Source of the DNA: Tigriopus japonicus
Lineage: Eukaryota > Arthropoda > Copepoda > Harpacticoida > Harpacticidae
Direction: 5' to 3'
Length of the DNA: 64,000 nucleotides
Assembly (NCBI GenBank): GCA_010645155.1
Contig: CM021322.1
Span: 8,363,952 to 8,427,951, forward strand
A model generated the notes under the pieces. That model made no database searches, had not been told where the DNA came from, and saw only the letters and a list, made by a program, of their open reading frames with translations. Made by a program: the position numbers and the translations under genes. Positions 1 to 12,500 of the stretch are shown piece by piece. Position 1 is the first letter of the stretch, and the number at the start of each line of letters is the position of its first letter.

Positions 1-3000
1 CCCATACACAGATTAGTTGAGAGCGATTGTCTGTGAATAAACGTCATAAACCCAGGATACTTTGTCACGCTTATCGTTTCCAACGTCTTTTATAAATCAT
101 GTTTATCTGTCCAAGAGAATGGACAAATAACATATTCCGCTTTTGGCTTTATCATTTCGACCAAGTTCGTTTTGTCTCGCTTTCAAAATGCTTCTTTCTT
201 GACTCGTGGAACAATTTGAGTTGCAACCGTTATTACTAGGTTCTTGGCATAGTAGTGATGATGCAAAATCTTTCAACAGGCTAGCTCGATCGATCGATGC
301 AGATCGGTTGCAACAATGCCTTCCACCTCATTAGACGAGAGTTCGAGTTTTCGTGGATGCACATCTGCACTTTCATGCATATTATTCCGCCACTTTGAAT
401 GGGTAGATGGAGAGAAGGGCAAAATTGGCTGCCACTTCCTGTCGAAATGCGAGCAGCAAACAATAATAATCGATCCCTCCGACAATTACTCAGGAGGAAA
501 ATGGAACGAACAAATCCCGGCTTAGATTGATGGCCTTGGAACCATTAGGTTTCCTGGAAAATGAAGTGGAATGAGAAACTCACAGAGTGGAATGCAAATT
601 TCAAATCAACCCTTGGAAGTCAACACGAGGAATATGTATGGTAGCATCGAAAACCAAAGAGACAGATAGACACCGCTCTCCCGAGAGAGAGTCTTTCTTT
701 GAATCCACCATGTTCTGATAAAATTGTCAAGGCAAACATGCAGAGTGAGTGAGTCGACAAATGAGAATGTACCACCCACCACTACCACTGTAGTACAACA
801 CCGCAACACTCAGAAACGTAAGCTCAGGATTCGTTTGAGTGAGTTTATTATCAACCATTTGTCAGTAGTGTGAGGAAGGGACTCTCTAGTACCAACACCA
901 ACGTGTTTGACTTCACTCAAGTCACTCACGTCGGAATTTTAAGACACTTTGTACGTTGTGGAGTGATGGTAGTGCTAGAACCTAGCCCACCACATTGGGC
1001 AATTTCTTTCCTCCGCCCAGAACTGACTTCATTCTGTCGCTCTTTAACCGAGGAGGTCATAGGCCCCAAGTCTGGACAAGTGATTGATGAATTCAGAGCT
1101 TACTTACATGTGTCCTTCCTTATGGGGCTCTTGGAATGACTAACGTGGAATTGCCAAGAATTCCTTTTTGCCAACATATGTAGAGCTGAGCAACCAGTAG
1201 GCCGTGGACCACATTCTTTGTGGTGATTTTTTGGTCGGCCCCATATCAAACGACTTCAAATTTGTTGGGCCCTGGATCAACGGTTGTTGCCGATCCCTGG
1301 TCTGTAAAGCTGTACGATAAGCTATCATTTTTGGGAATCCAGTCGATGATTGAACGAAAGATTAACCAATGTCATTTCCAATGTTACTTAGCCAAGTTCC
1401 TCGAATCACTGGGGGTCAAGATTTCTGATTGAAATTTCACCTCTTTCGATGGAATGTGTTGTCATTGCCAAGTGTGTCTGGAACAACTTTTGTCACTACT
1501 TGAGACCAGAATGAAAAAAAGTGCACACGTGTATTTGATCGAAAAGGGAACTGAAGTAAATTGGGGAGTTAGGAATCTAAGCAAGTTTTTCAGGTCATGA
1601 CGGATTGGAGTTCCAAACATAAAACGATCTTTCCACCAAACCATGTGTTTTTTTACTTGTGGCAGTGTGAATCAGGCCGCTATTTTATCACAGCTTGACC
1701 ACAGGAACTTCTATTCTGTGTTCTAGCATTCTTCCAATGCTTTTTGGCTTCAAAATGTAGCATCTGCCCATTGTCCGCGTGTGTTTCAACTAAAACAAAA
1801 GAAGTTGGAGACAAGTGCCGAGGATATGCTGAAACAGTTTGAAATACAAACCTATTCGATGTATTAATCATCTTAGGTTTTTGAATCTTTTCAAAAATCT
1901 TAGTAAACTGGTCTGAGAAAGGGTTTTGATTACGGCAATTAAGTTCATTTTTTGTACCCAAAGAATAGTGAAGCCAAGAAGGACTTTTAGGGCATCAACA
2001 AGTTAGTTAATATGCAGCACAACTTTTTGGTGAGGAAATTCAGATTTTGTGTTCACTTCGTTTGTTTCCGTGGAGCCTGTTCAATTAAAAGAAAACCAGG
2101 AAAAAACGTTTCATTGACAATTCTATTCAATTTGAATAGCTTGGTTCCCGAAAGATTTCTTCGTGAAACTTTTGTTGGTTCAATCAAATAAATGGATAAA
2201 GTGGAATTCAGACTTTGTAGTAAGCGAATTGAAGTACTTTCGTTAAAGGGTTCTCCTTTTTTCAATCTTTGTTTCCCGCAAATATATCAAATGAAGATTT
2301 ATTTCTTACACTTTTTGGGAAGAAAAATTAAGGAATAATTTGGCATCCCGAAAGAAATGTGTAGCTTTTCATGATACGTACGTAATATGCAGAGAGTAAG
2401 GGTGTCCGTAAATAAGCTGATAATTAAAGGCAGAAATTCGAAGAGTTTTTGGTAATTTTAGTCCACAACAATGGATTCATGGACAAGGTTGATTTGATCA
2501 AATATGCACAATGATCGACGGTTTAGAATATATAGAGCACTGCACAATACATTTGTTTCCGTTTCGTTTTACTCAATATACTGTAATTCCCACAAAGTAA
2601 CGTTAAGATATAAACATGAAGAAGCAAATTTATGGAAACTTTTGTAACCGACCAGTCTTCCATGTTGATATTCTATTGATATTTTAACTTCTTCATAAAC
2701 GAAATTGATTGAACACGATTGCGTGATCAAAGTTTTCTTCACTGTAGTGATGGACCGAAAGCGCTTTCAGGCGAAATTTCGGTTCGGGTTTCGATTTCGA
2801 ATATGCTTATTGAAACCGAAAGCAGACATACACTGTAAAGAATGGAGTTTGACAAAATATCGAAGATTTTTGTTTTGGATCAAAAACTTCTAAAACCTAA
2901 GTTTTCCGATGTTTGGAATTTGCGATCACCCAACATAGACACATAACCAATTTGAATTTTTAAAATGAATCTGTTTCTGCTTTGTTTAGGCTCTCTTTTC

Positions 3001-3993
3001 GGATTCGGTTCATCACTAATTGAGTGCCTCTTTTTCCATTAGATAATTCTTTATTTTTAGAGCAAATGCCGCAAAGGTTGAGAACCAAAGCATTTGCGAC
3101 ACAAAACTACTGATAAAACATGCTTTTAAATTCTCCATCTTTTAAAATTGTCTTCTTGTTGGATTCCGTGAATCATCCCGCCAACAACTACAACTAAATT
3201 GCAGGTGCTCTTCTTGACTCGCTGAGCGAAACGACAGTCGTGCAGAACGAATGCAAATTCCTGAAGCATCCTACTTAATTCGCAATGCAGATGCAACGAG
3301 GAAAATGGGCATTTTTACGTCCACGTTAACTGATGATGAATGCAAAGATGATGCGAAATTTGACCCCGAGGAATGATCAAAGCGCCAATGCCACAGCAGA
3401 GATGGGCCCTCAAATCGCCATCCCAACAGTTATTTTCAAACCTAGTGGCAAAAGGCTGTACAAAACCTATTGGTTGGTAGTTTTTGGCTCTGAAGCCTTT
3501 TTGTCCAAGGTCAAAACCTGAAGCTAACCCAATCAAGTCACAAAGCTAAGGACATTGATGTTTTGGACCTCCTTGTGAGTGAGTACATGGAGCAAAACAC
3601 CTGGAGATTTTTTCCCTCTTGTTTCTTTCCTCATCCTGACAACGTTCGTTTCAAAGTGTCCATTGGTGAAATTGAATTCTTTGATTCGCATTGTTATCAG
3701 ACAGAAGCAAAAAGAGCGCAGATCCGATCTGAACAGGGTCCTAGAAATTCTAAAAGAGAACCTTTTACTGCGAAGAAAGGATTTTTTGGCCAAGAATATC
3801 TTACTTGATCTCCTTTCGTCCTTTTTGATCGACTTTGAAGTAGAATCCTATTCAAAGGCTCAAACTCCTTTTGAGTTCATAACAGTCCAATTACTGCATT
3901 GAGCCAAAGATGATGCTGGCAACCACGGTTTATAAATTAGTCTGCCTTCAGATCCAAGCAGCAACGATTTGATGGCCTGATTGGTCTAGTCAT
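1..3993. other. AT-rich intergenic stretch, no supported gene
   Basis: Only short open frames (under about 110 codons) occur here on both strands. None shows a recognisable domain, a plausible signal peptide or coding-like composition, and several overlap each other antisense. I see no RNA gene or tandem array. Confidence 0.6.
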
Positions 3994-3995
3994 TA

Positions 3996-4192
3996 GGCCG
4001 CATGTTAACGTACTTAATTCAAAAGCGAGAGTATAGCAAAGTCACGTCGAATTACCATTCGTTGAGTATATACTCTCCCCAGCTGTTGCATTTCAAACAT
4101 AGGAGTTGTCACAAGTATATACTCAAGGCCGGTTAAACTGACTTGATTTTGCTATACTCTCGCTTTTGAATAAGTTGCGTTAACATGCGGCC
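3996..4192. mobile_element. MITE copy 1, TA-flanked, long terminal inverted repeats
   Basis: The element starts GGCCGCATGTTAACG and ends with its reverse complement. The inverted repeat continues inward for about 50 bp, including an AAAGCGAGAGTATAGCAAA block on both arms. A TA dinucleotide flanks each end (3994-3995 and 4193-4194), the usual target duplication of Tc1/mariner-type elements. A second, diverged copy lies at 11957-12146 with the same ends and the same TA flanks. There is no coding capacity, so it would be non-autonomous. Confidence 0.85.
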
Positions 4193-4194
4193 TA

Positions 4195-6459
4195 TTGTCT
4201 TAAGAGTTAATTCATTGTATCAAAGCTTCCCCCTGTTCAAAAACAGTTTTCGGTGAAAAGGATATTCATGAAAGGGGTTGTCTAATTGTCGTTGTTCGTA
4301 CGTAACCTCGGGAAGATTTCCCGGCTATTTCCTAAATCCTAGTCGGATTAAAACAACGCTAAATTTTGGACGGTCCTTGAAGTGTCAGAGTGAGTTAAGA
4401 ACTGAATCATGCCTAGTACTTAAACGGACTTGCCCACTTTGTTCCCCTTAAAAGCATAAACTGTGGACAGACACTAATTTGATACTATGTTAGTAGATAT
4501 AATTTCGCCCGATATCTCTGAGACTTGAGTAAGCAAACTTTTCTTTGAGACCATACGTAGTTACTATTTGACTTTCGCTTAGAGCTTTGAACAATCAAGT
4601 TCACGTTTCCCATGGGAACGTTCCGCTGATCGTCAATAGAATAAGAAAAAGAAACCGCAAAGTGGTCATTAGATTAGATCACTGCTTGACAGCTCTGCCT
4701 TGTGCCATAAAAGTGATCAGAAAGCCCTTGCCTTCCATATTGACTAGATGATGGACAAGTTCACCCAGGATAAGATGGGTTGATTCAACAATATTGTACA
4801 AATGGAAGCGAGTTGGTGGCCATGCTCGCTCTCGCGTTTGATTGTCAGATTATTGTGCTCCAAAGATCTTTGAGCGACTTTGATGTGATCGTGAATCCAG
4901 GTCAACGGCCTCCGTTCCCACTTCAAGGACGTGGCATACTTCACACCTTGGCGAACTACAAAGATGCTCACAACAGACACATCCGGCATTCTTCTTCCTT
5001 CCCGTCCAGCTCTCTTTGGACTCGACTTGAGCTAGTTAAGTCTGACGTCTTCATTTCAAGTGGACCTTGGGTTGAATGGAAATGTCCACCGTTGGTTCTC
5101 TAGAGATTAGGTCGTACTCCATTACTTGTCCACGGTCTCGTGTGGGCAAATATGAATGAGCTAGCTAAATCCTGATTAATTCTGCTCCTCCTAGACTTGG
5201 TTGCTTTGATGTGGTCATGACGCGGCTTTCCAAATCTGACAAGGAATGGTCGTCTCTTCTCGAGTTTAGTAGCACTTCTCGGCATTTGCTTTTGCCAGAT
5301 GGATCCACTAATATGTAGACATGGAGAGTCAATATTGTTTGTGTTTAGACAAGTTCGAGACCGAGTTGTTATCTAATTGGGTTATCACACGGGAAGAACG
5401 AAGGTATTTCATCCAATTGGTTTTCGACACACAAAAAAGTGGCTGCTTCCCCAAATAAATACGATGTGCTCGTCTCACAAAAACATTCCGATCTTCCCCC
5501 ATTAGGCTTAAAGGGTATGTGAGTCGAAATACAATTGGATCATTCCCTTGCTCAACACATTTCTGTCATATTTTTACTTAGTTGTCATGGTTGAATGACA
5601 GGTTTGCAGAAACAATATTAAGAGGGACAAACTTCGAAGGGTATTGAAAATCTACAGTAAATCCGTCTGGCCAGGGCTTAAAAAACTTCAAGTGTATCCC
5701 CAATTTTACGGCAGGAATGAAAACCTGGTGAGAAAAATGAAGATTGCCATTAGCCATTAAAATTTGAAAATTGTCATTTGTTGTGCACTTACTTTGTATT
5801 TCGGCTAGCTTCATTTTGGTCATGCGTCAAAATAGTTTCGGAATAATTCGTTTCACTGATTAATAACGTTTCATAAAAAGAGAGGAAAAGAGTCTTACTT
5901 TCAAATTCAACCTTGAAGGATGACATAATTTTTTTTTTTTTAGGTTAGATTAAGTTAGGCTCTATCGAAAATCAAATGGAAAAGAAGTGTGAAAATCTAT
6001 TCATAGATTAAACGTTCTTAACAAAGTGATCATGTTCTTTGGTTGAATGCCCACCTGTGTGTCTATGATTTTCATCGACTACCAATAATAAGATGTTCGG
6101 TCCGCTGGAAGCAAACCTCTTTGAAAGGGAGTCGTTCAGAATTGCAACCGCTCTTAGACGAACCCATGCACAAATTGCACTCAGCCTTGACAGATTCAAC
6201 TTTGCATTGGACAATTGACATTTTTTTGCGTTACAAATGCATACTTCTGACAAACCGGGCGCCATTTTGCAAGCCATGCTCCAAAGAACTTGCATTAAAG
6301 ATTTCAGAAAGCAAGTTGGTTCAACCTCCTTTCTGGAGTTAAAAAAAAACAATGCATTTGAGGACTCTCGTTTAGAATTGAGGTTAGAGCGCATGAGGGT
6401 TGAGTGAACAGATATCCTAGCACACTTGATTCCAATGTCAAAATTGTCTCTCGTTTCAG
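4195..6459. other. Intergenic stretch upstream of the GPCR gene
   Basis: No gene is supported. Short frames at 4780-5103 (+) and 6008-6394 (-) match nothing I recognise. A T-rich tract lies near 5931-5942. The sequence just before 6459 (a pyrimidine tract ending TTTCAG) looks like a splice acceptor, so an untranslated first exon of the GPCR gene may lie somewhere here, but I cannot place it. Confidence 0.5.
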
Positions 6460-6510
6460 ATACGTAACGCCATATCAGTGAAGAATTAGAAACACATCAA
6501 GTCCAAAGGC

Positions 6511-6525
6511 ATGAAGCCACCATGA
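6511..6525 (+). promoter_or_regulatory. Short uORF overlapping the GPCR start codon
   Basis: An upstream ATG opens a four-codon frame whose TGA stop overlaps the main ATG at 6522. It has G at -3 while the main start has the stronger CCACC context. Such an overlapping uORF would tend to lower initiation at the main start. That effect is inferred from position only. Confidence 0.4.
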
Positions 6526-9500
6526 ACAATGAGTCTGAAGAGAAAAGACTGAAGAAGATCAACTTGACCACTGCTTCTGCTACTGCTGCTACTGCTGCTG
6601 CTGCCCAAGGATCTCGTCCCCAATCTCCCTCACTTGACAAACAAATAGCCCAGACCCATCCATCGACCAGCTTTAAAAGTCATGACTCGCCAGACCAGGA
6701 GGACAAGATTAGACCTCAGACTAATCCACGGGAATTTGGCCCGCAATCCAAGCTCGGAGTGAGTCGATTGTCCTTGTTTGCCAAATGTCCGCAAAAGAAA
6801 GCCACCCTGGCTCCCCGTCTATCCTCGTCCTCGTCCGCTTCGGCATCACCCCCGCATCCCAATGGACTTTTGTCCCCTGATTCTTTGCGTCCCATGACTC
6901 GAGGTTTCGTGGTCCAAGACATGACCCCACACCATCATGACACGGCTAACGCGATCTACACGAGCACTGCCAGTGAATGTGATACGACTGCCACCACTTT
7001 CGGAGGCGATCTCTTGGCCCCTTCGCTCAATCAATCGCCCTCGATTTCGTCCCGATTGGCTCGAACGGCTTCGGCCATCCCGTTGCGGTTCCACCGCAAC
7101 CGGGACCGCAATGATACGACCACTCGCTGGGATCGCTCCAAGCACTCGTTTCGTCTCAAGTGCTTCCTTTATCTGACATGTCTGAGTGTTCCTGCCAATG
7201 TGTACATTTTCTATTGCTTCAAACACCCTCCATTACCGGTGTGTTCGCTCCAGACCAGTCGTTTGGAAAGTTTTGAGCTGAATAATGGATCCAGCCGAGC
7301 TCCCAATGGCTCGCTGGTTCTCTCTCCTACCTCAATCTCGTACTTTTCCTCGTCGGCCCCACTCCATATCAACGAGTCCAACTCAACCGATTTGTTCGTA
7401 GTGGCTCATAGCGACAAAAGTTTGGTGTCGGATCCGCTTTGTCGCACTCCCGAGACTTGGGAAGTGTTGTCTCTCTTTGACATTCACCCAAATCAGAGCC
7501 AAAATGACGGACTTGGAACAACCGCCGAGGCTTTTGGGGACTCCAATGCCTCTTTTGTGTGCTACGATGACATAGCCAGTGCCGACCGGAAGCTCGGCAA
7601 CTACCGCTTTTGGATCGAAGGCGTCAGTTTGGGCATCATTGGCATTGTGGGATTGATTGGGAAGTATACTCACATCGTCGACTCACTCAGAAACGCACCC
7701 AAAGAGAAGAAGGCCAATGAACTGCTCTGAAGTGCGCCTGACCTTGAGTTTATTGGTCATTTACGCAGAGCCAATATCAACATTTAGTTTTTGGTCGCAG
7801 CGAAAGTGGGAAAGTTTTGGGTGCGAAGACTCTCCAAATACGAGTCATTATTGAATGCTTGGTATGCAAGGCCATTATTCCAAGCCTTAACTCGAGAAAA
7901 CACACGAGGTCGGGAAAGACAAAATCGAGAAAGATAGAGAGTACAGACTGCAAATGCTGTCCTTTTGAATGCATCATAATTGACAAGCTCTTTTTGGAGC
8001 CGGACATTTTGATATTTATTCCTCTAAAAGGGTTAAACGAGACTAACCAATTTGGTCGATGCAAGGTCAGTTGTTGAGGTAGTTTGGAAGTATAGAAGAA
8101 GCATACCTAGAAACACAAAAGAAGCATATGAGAGGGAGTAGAAATAGCCATGCTCGATCAAGTTTCGCTCCATAAGCTGTGTTTTTCAATTTTTCAATCG
8201 CAGCTCACGTAGCAAAACTTGATCGAGCATGGCTATTTCTACTCCCTCTCATATCCTTCTTTTGTGTTTCTAGCTATGCTTGTACTATACTTCCGAACTA
8301 CCTCAAACACCGACCTATAGTATACTTATCGTTATACTCGTCGTACCAAATTCGATAAAGAAGGGACTCAAAATGTAGTTTGCCACGAAAATGTATTTCG
8401 TCCTAAAAGTGCTGAAGCATTTCAGCTTTCGCTTTATCTGACTCACTCAATTGCCCAAACTATTGGAATGACAACAGCCTTTGTTGGTCCCATTTCCGTC
8501 GTCTTAAAGGAGCAACTGCTTCCTCGCAAAGTCAGTCAGTTAGTTACCTCGTTTTGAAGCCCATTTTGAACGGGTGTCACGGAAGGTTAGCATCATAATA
8601 AGCGCGGAACTGCACCTCGTTGACTTCCGTTCCTATTGGTGTTTGCACCTATTATGCAAATGTGGACCCCGATATCTTGCCACCCCGCAGGATAAGTCAT
8701 AAAGTCAAATGTTTTGTCTCCAGGCTCGAATGTAACAAGTCGACTCTTTGGGTCTTAAAATATTCGACGACATGTCGTTAGTTGTCTAGAAAATTCTGGG
8801 ACACGAGTTAATACGCATTGTTTCCCCAATTCACTTGTCGCCCCATGACTTCATTCTGGTGTTGCGACATTTGTTCTTATGACCATTAACCCCCCAGATT
8901 GCCAGATTAGGTTTGTGTATGGTAGGACAAAAGGTGGATATTTAAATAAAAGTAACGAGGGACGAGTACCGTCAACTGGAACTTCCCATTTCGATGAGAG
9001 GAAAAAAAGGCTCTCCATCCTTTTGTCCCATAAGCATAAACTCAAAACCCAAAAAATCGCCACAGTTGTTATTGGTTTCTACCCAAGAAAAAGTTCTACG
9101 TTGCATCTTATTTAGCTCTTTGGAATCGAGGAAACCTTTGCAAATTGAATGGAACTGACCATGTTTTGGTCACATGCTTTAACGTCCATCGCGATAATAT
9201 CATTCACAAGATTTTTGATGGCAAAGTACAACTAAAAATGTCAAATTGGCCCGTCTTTTCATAAATTTCAACGAAGCTTTTGCCATTTATGTCGCCAAAC
9301 ATGACTAGTTTTTTTCAAACTTACTATCCAATTATTTCGAGGCAAATCCTCACTTGATCCACAAAAGGCCACAAAAACATGTTGAGGTAAAAAATAATTC
9401 AATCCAGTAGCGGATAGCCGTTGATGTATTGAAAATCGATTGGAAAATAGTTTTTACAAATCCATGATAATAGCAAGTTCCTTCGCGAAGGTTTTAGCTT

Positions 9501-12500
9501 CTTCCTAGGTTTTGGAGTCTCGCTTGAGAAAAGAGAATTTTCGGAATGTTGCCCATAAAGTAACTACTGCAATTATGTTTTCCGAGGTCCCTCCTCCTTC
9601 TCCTACTTCCTGAGACCGCGTCAAATTTATTGTAACATCTACAGGGATGGCACAGTTTGGGGAAAGTTGTCTGGCCAAAATGGTCGGAAGGTTGCACTTC
9701 AGTTTTACTCATCTTTTTAAAGTCAACATTTTAGTGGCTTACATATAGCCTCCCTTTTCTTCAGACTTGCTCTTTCTGGTCTGCATTGGTTTCTCACTGG
9801 GGTCTTTGTCAAATATTTGACGGCAATCTATTCACTGACTCGTCCATAATTTGTCCTAAATCCCGCGAGGCAAGTTTTCTTAATCCAGGACATTCTTCTT
9901 GATAAAGAGCCCCTTTCTTTCCGGGTTTTGAACTCGTTCCATCAATATCACCCCTATGAACAAGTTTCTTGGCCTATTTTTCGTGAGCACACGTTCGTTC
10001 GTTCCACGAGAGCAGAGCAAGTTTTGAAGGTTCCAAATCCCGTGATCTTGAAAACAAATCGTTGACGATGAACCCACCCATTCCATGATGGTTGGATGGA
10101 ACCAGGATTGCTTTTTTTCAATTCCTGGTTCTCTAGATGTTTGCAAAAGTTTCTTCAAGTTTGGATTCTCATTGTACAATAGTTCATTCCGGAATGTTGT
10201 GCGTCATTGCAAATTCTGGATAAGTCTAATATTTTGTCACAATTCCAAGATTCCAAAAGGATGTTTATTCACAGAGACAAATTTTGCACCAGGAACAAAA
10301 AAGGCCATGATGATAATGTTGGAGCCACAATATTGGCTGGGTTAAACTAGTTTGTTAAACCTAAACTAGTTCTCAATCGGTAATGAGAAAGCCTTTTTTC
10401 GTTTAACTAGCAGAATTCTCCCTATCAGTCATGTTTCCTCATTTTTTTCTTTCAATTTTTCTCATGGCAGCCACTCTCTCTTTTGGTCTCTTAACGAGTC
10501 CTTGTATAAAATAGAAGATGCAATACTCAATCTCATCATTGAGGAAGAGACAGATTCGTCATAAGATGGCCCAATCTTATGTCAAATAAATGCTCATTTT
10601 CTCGATTTGCTCCTGAACCAGACCCCAGCCAATGCTATCTTTAGAAGGAAACAAATCCAAATAACGCTGGTCATGGTCAAACAATTTAGATCTCGCCCTT
10701 TTGCAAAAACACTTTCGAGTGGATTTGGCGAAGACAAACTTAAGAGTCGCTTATTGACTCTCATCTGTCGTGGATTGATTAATCCCATGAAACTGTCAAT
10801 TGGTGCTCCAACATCTTAACCCCGATTATCCCTTTAGTGTTCCTGGCTCCGTGTTCTCTCTCAATCCATTAATCCGTAAGCTGCGCTCACTTTGGTTGGC
10901 GTCTCCGTCTAGACAGACACCCACCAAAGAGGCCTGCTTTCCTGCTTCTTAAATCGGCCTTTTTTTCTTGGGCTTGGGTAAATCATTTGTGCCCAGTCTG
11001 GCACTCGACCTTCAGGTTCTTCAGATTCTGGTTCCCAAGTTCCCATTTTGGTGAGAATGCGTGTAAACCCTGCTTTCTCCCACGGAGGCAAAATCTCCTG
11101 GTTGCGGTTTTAAGTCTATGATCACACGACAGACGATGAGACCAGGACTCGGCGGTAGCTAGTAAAATTAAATTACCCTCTCCAAATGGGCTGAGTCCAA
11201 GCTACCAGCTGGCTAGGTCTTGGCTCAACCAAGAGCGGTGATCTTGAATGGTTTTGGTGCAAAATGAGCCAACAACTTGGCTGGACTTGCTTGCTTTTTC
11301 ATCCTCTCAAATCCAGGTTCACGAGGGGCATGGAATTTAAAAATCATTGCAAAGGGCAGACACGCCGAAAGAGGGGAAAAACTGCTGGATATGTGTACAC
11401 TTCAGTTTTCTTGGCAGGTTTGGCTTTCAATTTATATTCATGATTCTTGATGTGAAGAGCATTGTATTTCGAGCCTCAGGCTTTCGTAAGATTGATGACT
11501 TGAGTCATAATGGGATGGGAAAGGTGGAAGAAATGGTACTTTTTTTCTGCTTCTTGATAGCAAGCAAGGTATCTTCAAGTTTCTGAGTGAGTACGAGTCA
11601 ACATTGATTGAAAAAAACCTCCAGGCAATCTGATCTCTCTGGTGGTTCTGACCACCATCGACAAACGGAACTCGTTCAACGTGCTGTTGGTGGTGTTGGC
11701 CATCACGGACAGTGTTCTCATCATGTTCTATTTGGTGGACACGTGCTACATCGACGGGATTCTCCAGCCCAAATTGCCCTATCCCTCTTGGTACGTGAGT
11801 CTGTTCCCGAAGTTTCTCCATCCGGTCAAGCATATCGCCATGAGTGCGTGCATTTACATGATCCTGGCCATTGCATTCAACCGATATCAGGCCATTTGTA
11901 ATCCGATGCTGTACAGGTGAGACACGATTTAGTTCCCCGATCCACCATCACTTTTAGGCCGCGTGTTAACGCAGATGAGATTCATTTCCGAGTACACCAA
12001 AATCAAGTCAGATTAGCGTTCGTCAAATCTATACTCACCCCAGCAGCTGCATTTCAAACACAAAAGATGTCGACCTCGAGGCCCATTAATCTGACTTGAA
12101 TTTTGATGTACTTTAAAATAGTTCTTATGTGCGTTAACATGCGGCCTATTGTTCAGTTTTTATTATAGTAGTAGCTAGTTGGGAACAGCCACAATATTAC
12201 TTCTTATTTGTCCTAGTGAAACTGTTTTGTACCTGGGGTTCTGAAGAAGAGACAAAACACACAAACGAACAAATGATTCATTTTGCAGAGAAATTTGGTT
12301 TCTTGTGTGAATATATCTTGCGCGTACACGGATGTGCAAACTTTTACCTACAGCTGTAAAAATCATTAAACACAAAAAGTTTTTAAACGCTAACAGTGTG
12401 CACAACAGTGTGACAACCAAGTTTTGAGCCCACTATATTTCTACGTTTTATTGCACCTGCTCAACAACCACTTCCTTGTCAAAACATATTTGAATTTCTC

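Noticed and set aside
12175..12420. Minus-strand frame with a hydrophobic N-terminus in GPCR intron 2
   Set aside because: The hydrophobic start has charged residues and no clear cleavage site, and the rest is AT-driven.
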